Shown here: piece by piece, positions 6,501 through 7,254 of the stretch
Layout: every line of letters begins with the position of its first letter
How positions within the stretch are numbered: the stretch's first letter is position 1
Source: Candidatus Omnitrophota bacterium
GTDB taxonomy: Bacteria; Omnitrophota; Gorgyraeia; Gygaellales; Profunditerraquicolaceae
Assembly: GCA_023247875.1 (NCBI GenBank)
Contig: JAHFFQ010000071.1
Location: forward strand, 1 to 7,254
DNA length: 7,254 nt
Reading direction: 5' to 3'
The notes under the pieces: generated by a model
What the model was told of the DNA's origin: nothing
Database searches by the model: none
What the model saw: only the letters and a program-made list of their open reading frames with translations
Made by a program: the position numbers and the translations under genes

Positions 6501-7254
6501 CAAACATCTTTAATACCAGCTTGGTTAAGGTAAAACGGTCTTCTACTGTATGCTTTAAGTAAGGCTTCCTGCCGTCAGCGCCTGTAGCGGCAAACAGCAC
6601 GCGGTCAAGCTTATAGGTCGCGATGGCGTTTAAGCACATCAACAGGTGCACTGAATGAGGCGGGTGCGCGCCGGAAGGAAGTATGCCTATCCTGTAGGGG
6701 CCGGTTTTCTTTACCTGCATTCCATCCGGTAACTTAGCCGGGATAACGTAGGCATTTTCTTCTTTTATGCAGGTAGGTATGTTGATGTAGGGGTTAATCT
6801 CGCCGTTACGCAGGAGCAGGTCTATTTTCTCTAAGACCTTGCCGTAGGCTTCTCTTATTGCGGGTACGTTTGTATCCTCTGCTGTGGTGTTGCCTTTGAT
6901 CTCCTCCACCAAAAGCATCTTATCCAGATCATCATTTACCATATCCCAGATTGCCTTGGTGATGGGATGGGTTATGTTGAAGGAGAGGGTGTGGGAAGGA
7001 TGCACGCAGGAGGGGCCTTCGGCAACGTGGCCGGGAGCTGCCTGGAATAAGGCGGGGATTTCTCCCTGCATATTCAGCCAGGCCATAATTATATCCTCTA
7101 TGTTGGCCAAAAGCTTCCTGGCAGACTTTTCCTTCTCCTCCACAGCGGAATCAGCAACCTTCCTATTCGGATCCTCTAACCATTTCCTATACTCTTGGTG
7201 CGCGGGATCGTTGATATACTGGTAGGCAACATAAGAGGTAAGGCTGTAATGTTC
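388..7254 (-). CDS. Giant multidomain signalling protein (NadD-like, GHKL ATPase, HD, membrane, HisKA-like), 5' partial
   Basis: This is one uninterrupted frame of about 2,290 codons ending at TAG 388-390. It stays open to the window edge, so the N-terminus is missing. The GTG at 7141-7143 (residue 1 here) is merely an internal valine codon: the 37 codons upstream are open, and the same codon is internal in the repeat copy at 5821-5823. Domains in order: NadD-like nucleotidyltransferase (about residues 148-418), helical region and GHKL ATPase (450-790), HD/HD-GYP-like hydrolase (920-1130), possible TraB-like segment (1355-1500), hydrophobic helix with a lipobox-like LLAC (1658-1676), membrane hairpin (1901-1945), HisKA-like helix with H2174. 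Domain identities rest on motifs read by eye; long stretches (1131-1350, 1500-1650, 1676-1900, 1950-2150) match nothing I recognise. The last roughly 25 residues before the stop are probably out-of-frame reading, because the coding signal continues in the adjacent frame. Role inferred: membrane-attached signal transduction or nucleotide metabolism. The overall architecture matches no named protein I know. Confidence 0.85.
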   Translation of the reverse strand, partial: EHYSLTSYVAYQYINDPAHQEYRKWLEDPNRKVADSAVEEKEKSARKLLANIEDIIMAWLNMQGEIPALFQAAPGHVAEGPSCVHPSHTLSFNITHPITKAIWDMVNDDLDKMLLVEEIKGNTTAEDTNVPAIREAYGKVLEKIDLLLRNGEINPYINIPTCIKEENAYVIPAKLPDGMQVKKTGPYRIGILPSGAHPPHSVHLLMCLNAIATYKLDRVLFAATGADGRKPYLKHTVEDRFTLTKLVLKMFEPLITFTDAGNLSKEEMKVKMRMRAGTNDERTKGRDKTDGEDYSFKLFNLSPEEELELYYMVGTDHQYRLDPKKGTNDTINKLLENIELELGRGIPQPDNVKPYGFNKDKHKLINIVVYRYGAPDAPEFTTESFSESERDLVDAYLQKSDMGKVPAKLSKPLTFVLMEAPVDIDVQASLVRKAVKGTHPEHYSLTSYVAYQYINDPAHQEYRKWLEDPNRKVADSAVEERSNEIVLPSLKAFSLLLSGIQQRKADFERYELILTYIKVKSLVIIKALKEYEQCLQQLSYLTNTGFADDFDKIKDSAEMMLKIFLLGASGRITEIELVARMIAIRTIITPDFMARFLGPVNFVSLGKLPNTLNAIQICEQNTQALLQGMLDIWFRINVLLTSFNHLLIIPPQDYFAEDKGSIVSNINIIRILNLQLQVMNMLDRSVAAQRKVNLLNLKMFIQGEKEAIVNFGIIEHIWFVFQEIIKNSYLAYRNLNLSSNDLQVYIYKSYGSQVIGINDMAGGISPGNLNKLFYIGHTTNKEWENVGGGRGIGLALAKRMIEYHGGKIKIENIPDGTKVTIILPTDICASSAICGAVVQFRLWMFGCLAVTLGMTQETNSPIWQFKPAWSLIIGKNTRGVSNAGLIGLFQNQNYNFRHMLPWLSLQGRSPPGQIRNTVVYILTHVLPGYEIGECASASAIDGCVKSPWVRLSDMLLDDPRLDTNALLDIGHLRRVYRYFALVAEELGLPETLISELIPAVRVHDICEVVYQSVPHARAIFSKHQALIKKYAAGNIPGIKEIPAFLTEKGVSVPECVCGLELCGMFLECILDKEGLEGETRQDCADNLMVEFAHEFFAIETLSRRGIVVSAVQEWFITRHAHYFSNWGKVQSLAEGREFSADDLVLALDILFCVDIFENGNNKFRLKNMRDIDRQPLAATFAFMDRRTESMGIINRVIVKESLLRLLRQRDARFFGILREGRELDSNMELKFEIQEILPVNVAFRGSNSPIFNKVANLTAESHLRQQASSHMGWENTCGAVLRFLLKTEKGNNYNSIFAGSPLEGLFTVIYNFHLTAVDFDKIKGVLEDSYSYSKALNREVSAILEFVDPSLDWLVEENPDLWRINNLSDANYLSALERYFKEWRRQYMNCSLEELQAGKMLPVGGYAEGIFEFLSRHKDVAFFMENISFRPWLASEEATKAEYEAFNLFRLADIDGYIKRMIGSIELEAFSVAERDRELSKFVINSLKENRNLDIITLRGPNHFGVHRNIENTGIKVNAIGGSDYALSCYDRLVRKRISGQDYSLSDRADVLKVFPEVALKNLILAVNRSTQDSVLTQNIVVAILSRLGGGEIVKLSSDILTWDQSSHVSHNYIDEARFICEWLFKYSKIIDEEERRLLLCSSPLLTVYGAILRGLYTQKPSNNDGFAQAVEASVGSAVTAPNFARAPPHWLKRITLIVTAPLILLACGYSGIQAKYSTILSLKPAYTYQQPAEDPANPKINNPNIIIYYRAKLAIDVINAANSPIALIKDGSRMVTRTLEEAIEQVNLSDYTLRIRERLVHYSFFAESVEPSDARLHERSIMVKCVKSLAQGQVYISYNIFASNEEDGAMLLVALSELGLWDSACIEGYIESDNREYAMVLECIAYDMQNFKSRLLLELGYLSDIFYVSSPLGDLKERTLVILSKPFAAASPVKAKAYFIFTGLACGFFGLISYIFGFPDKGIVLIASIAFSIAGYPLLRYHQKQSNPLIGGKRKGNPSEDKTSESPITDMQEQRFNLWLELVNGHPRKGESQREDVPPADIPYAVAYENALGRRWEKIKGENIFIDPEFTEMDSLLEKVLKTQDKWMKEFIQEDALTYICLFDRSAFLIEAYQFPSFNVVVVNRAFLEQSLASLHLNVLLGESLRAAFRYLGGLRDEKDAIRLSGQAIFAELLEEQGKSCVDSLTAFINEKSKLLQQIRTEMVLSGLIHALKNAFDIRIYAFLKQLIGDKVTAGIVQLKQLDEAVRPIIRLLEQDTQLKQKRLPRLPREEVEHFLLPIKMLLTGRF
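465..470 (-). other. Candidate frameshift point (A6 run on the coding strand)
   Basis: On the minus strand the message reads CAA AAA AGA in the giant frame, with a further A4 run just before it. Adding one A gives LKQKKTAATAEG and joins the giant frame smoothly to the frame that is open to the left edge. Going from one frame to the other is a -1 step, equal to one missing base. The phase is not that of a classical X XXY YYZ slippery heptamer: A AAA AAG is present, but its zero frame is the downstream frame. A homopolymer sequencing error or a real one-base deletion is therefore likelier than programmed frameshifting. The exact site could be anywhere between about 395 and 520. Confidence 0.4.
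478..666 (-). other. HisKA-like dimerisation/phosphoacceptor helices (second kinase module)
   Basis: Residues about 2160-2222. LSGLIHALKNAFDIRIYAFL places H2174 in H-A-L-K-N, the arrangement seen around phosphoacceptor histidines (H-x-L-K-N). A second helix follows (GIVQLKQLDEAVRPIIRLLEQ), as in a two-helix DHp hairpin. The GHKL N box that should follow is found in the neighbouring frame at about 76-59. Together they suggest a complete sensor kinase module whose reading is broken by a frameshift. Evidence is motif-level only; the proline usually found after H-x-x-x-N is an alanine here. Confidence 0.45.
1312..1443 (-). other. Two-helix transmembrane hairpin
   Basis: Two strongly hydrophobic stretches lie at residues 1901-1921 (AYFIFTGLACGFFGLISYIF) and 1926-1944 (starting GIVLIASIAFSIAGY), separated by a short GFPDKG turn. 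The flanks are positive: PVKAK before and RYHQKQ plus GGKRKG after. By the positive-inside rule both ends face the cytoplasm, leaving the roughly 225 residues between the earlier hydrophobic helix (1658-1676) and this hairpin hard to place. A strict three-helix topology conflicts with the charges. A hairpin just before a HisKA-like helix is typical of sensor kinases. Confidence 0.65.
2116..2172 (-). other. Hydrophobic helix with internal lipobox-like LLAC-G
   Basis: Residues 1658-1676. Two positive residues (K1656, R1657) are followed by an uninterrupted hydrophobic stretch, TLIVTAPLILLACGYSG. The LLAC at 1668-1671 has the form of a bacterial lipoprotein lipobox ([LVI][ASTVI][GAS]C). There is no ATG, GTG or TTG in frame close enough to make this a separate lipoprotein gene start, so the segment is internal to the giant protein. 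It is most simply a transmembrane helix. It may be the relic of a fused membrane-sensor gene. Confidence 0.55.
2644..3081 (-). other. Possible TraB/GumN-like segment (tentative)
   Basis: Residues about 1355-1500, in the most AT-rich module. The pattern AERDRELSKFVINSL (1436-1450), followed by a strand and then LRGPNHFGVHRNIENTGIKV (1461-1480), resembles the family signature of an E-R/N-D/N-R helix and then a hydrophobic strand, a G-x-x-H-x-x-G turn and a helix ending before a short strand. The candidate residues are E1437, R1438, R1440, H1466 and G1468. Upstream, AFFMENISFRPW (1385-1396) could be an earlier core strand. I did not find a convincing N-terminal GTxH motif. Members of this fold include putative metal-dependent peptidases and signalling inhibitors. 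The match is weak and is given only as a lead. Confidence 0.3.
3754..4386 (-). other. Domain: HD / HD-GYP-like metal-dependent phosphohydrolase
   Basis: Residues about 920-1130. Candidate metal ligands follow the order of the HD superfamily: H934 in GHLRRVYRYFALVAEELGL, H966-D967 in RVHDICEV (32 residues on, the usual spacing), H1056 in AHEFFAIETL (compare HPxxGAxIL of HD-GYP), H1082 and H1084 in ITRHAHYF (compare the HHE region), and D1117 in LDILFCVDIFE (compare the late VADVFDA). The GYP loop itself is absent (YFSNWGKV instead) and the lysine after HD-x-G is missing (C969-E970). HD-GYP enzymes degrade cyclic di-GMP; plain HD enzymes hydrolyse various phosphoesters. The region between HD and H1056 is longer than usual and cysteine-rich (C1018, C1020, C1025, C1031). 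Superfamily membership is likely; substrate is unknown. Confidence 0.6.
4774..5151 (-). other. Domain: GHKL / histidine-kinase ATPase (first copy)
   Basis: Residues about 665-790. The Bergerat-fold boxes are all present and correctly ordered: N box EIIKNS (E686, N690), G1 box DMAGGI (D722; the first glycine of DxGxG is Ala724, the second is G726), F box LFYIGHTTN (F736), and G2 box GGGRGIGLALAKRM (750-763) followed by the usual YHGGKI and a final ILPTD. This would bind ATP and could phosphorylate a histidine. No HisKA-type phosphoacceptor is recognisable upstream: between residues 450 and 685 the only histidines are H607 and H679, neither in an H-x-[LR]-[KR]-N/T-P setting. The helical stretch 450-660 may be a dimerisation region. 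The ATPase fold is confident; activity as a histidine kinase is uncertain. Confidence 0.82.
5814..5934. repeat. 121-bp exact direct repeat, internal copy
   Basis: This copy is identical base for base to 7134-7254. It encodes EHYSLTSYVAYQYINDPAHQ and the following 20 residues through SAVEE (404-443), i.e. the end of the NadD-like module and its exit linker. The identity stops within the codons after EE on the 388 side: the internal copy continues RSNEIVLPS, the other KEKSARKLL. The repeat end coincides with the change from about 50% GC to AT-rich sequence. Confidence 0.97.
5890..6702 (-). other. Domain: NadD-like nucleotidyltransferase (HxGH superfamily)
   Basis: Residues about 148-418 of the giant protein. 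NadD enzymes join nicotinate mononucleotide to AMP from ATP in NAD synthesis. Visible landmarks appear in the right order. GILPSGAHPPHSVHLL (153-168) matches the nucleotide-binding G-x-F-D-P-x-H-x-G-H loop, with H163 and H166 kept but the glycine between them replaced by valine. LDRVLFAATGADGRKP (179-194) matches the strand followed by the substrate loop, and EDR (201-203) follows where NadD has its HR. YYMVGTDH (273-280) matches the G-x-D motif. VDIDVQASLVRKAVKG (385-400) matches the ISSTxxR segment, with QAS in place of SST and R395 kept. SYVAYQYI (410-417) is the typical final helix. An insert of about 45 residues rich in charge (226-268) is unusual. The family call is fairly secure; the substrate is not. 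Confidence 0.75.
7134..7254. repeat. 121-bp exact direct repeat, copy at window edge
   Basis: This is the second copy of the repeat at 5814-5934, displaced by 1,320 bp, exactly 440 codons, so both copies are read in the same frame. The copy is cut by the window end, and the true repeat could be longer. It implies that another NadD-like module, or at least its tail, precedes the one in this window. Alternatively the end of the assembled sequence is a graph artefact; an exact repeat ending precisely at the sequence edge is a common sign of that. Confidence 0.95.

Noticed and set aside
7141..7143. GTG as the start codon of the giant gene
   Set aside because: The frame is open for all 37 codons upstream to the window edge, and the same GTG is an internal valine codon in the identical repeat copy at 5821-5823.

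Overview
The window is essentially one coding unit on the minus strand. A single reading frame is open from the right edge (7254) to a TAG stop at 388-390, about 2,290 codons, and it has no visible gene start: its N-terminus lies beyond the window. A second minus-strand frame, shifted by one base, is open from 520 to the left edge. It reads like the continuation of the same protein after a one-base frameshift. I see no intergenic space, RNA gene, CRISPR array, insertion sequence or credible plus-strand gene. Residue numbers below count the GTG codon at 7141-7143 as residue 1, purely for convenience. That codon is internal to the open frame and is probably not the true start.

Layout from right to left, in the direction of translation: (1) 7254-5815, a NadD-like nucleotidyltransferase module (HxGH-type core, GxD motif, degenerate ISSTxxR motif), whose last 40 residues recur at the right edge as an exact 121-bp direct repeat. 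(2) 5815-4775, an AT-rich module of helices ending in a GHKL/histidine-kinase ATPase domain. (3) About 4775-3600, a GC-richer module with an HD / HD-GYP-like phosphohydrolase pattern. (4) About 3600-2350, a very AT-rich module with a tentative TraB-like segment. (5) About 2350-1300, a hydrophobic segment carrying an internal lipobox-like motif, a roughly 225-residue region, and a two-helix membrane hairpin. (6) About 1300 to the left edge, a cytoplasmic-looking region with a HisKA-like His (HALKN). After the frameshift this is followed by the N box of a second GHKL ATPase, cut by the window edge.

The organism is bacterial. Giant multi-domain polypeptides, short or absent spacers and intermediate GC fit what is known of Candidatus Omnitrophota and related lineages, where very large proteins have been described. 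This is inference only; no marker gene is present. The domain set suggests a membrane-associated signalling giant joining nucleotide chemistry (NadD-like, HD) with two histidine-kinase-type ATPase modules. Local GC changes near several domain boundaries, as expected if the protein was assembled by module shuffling.
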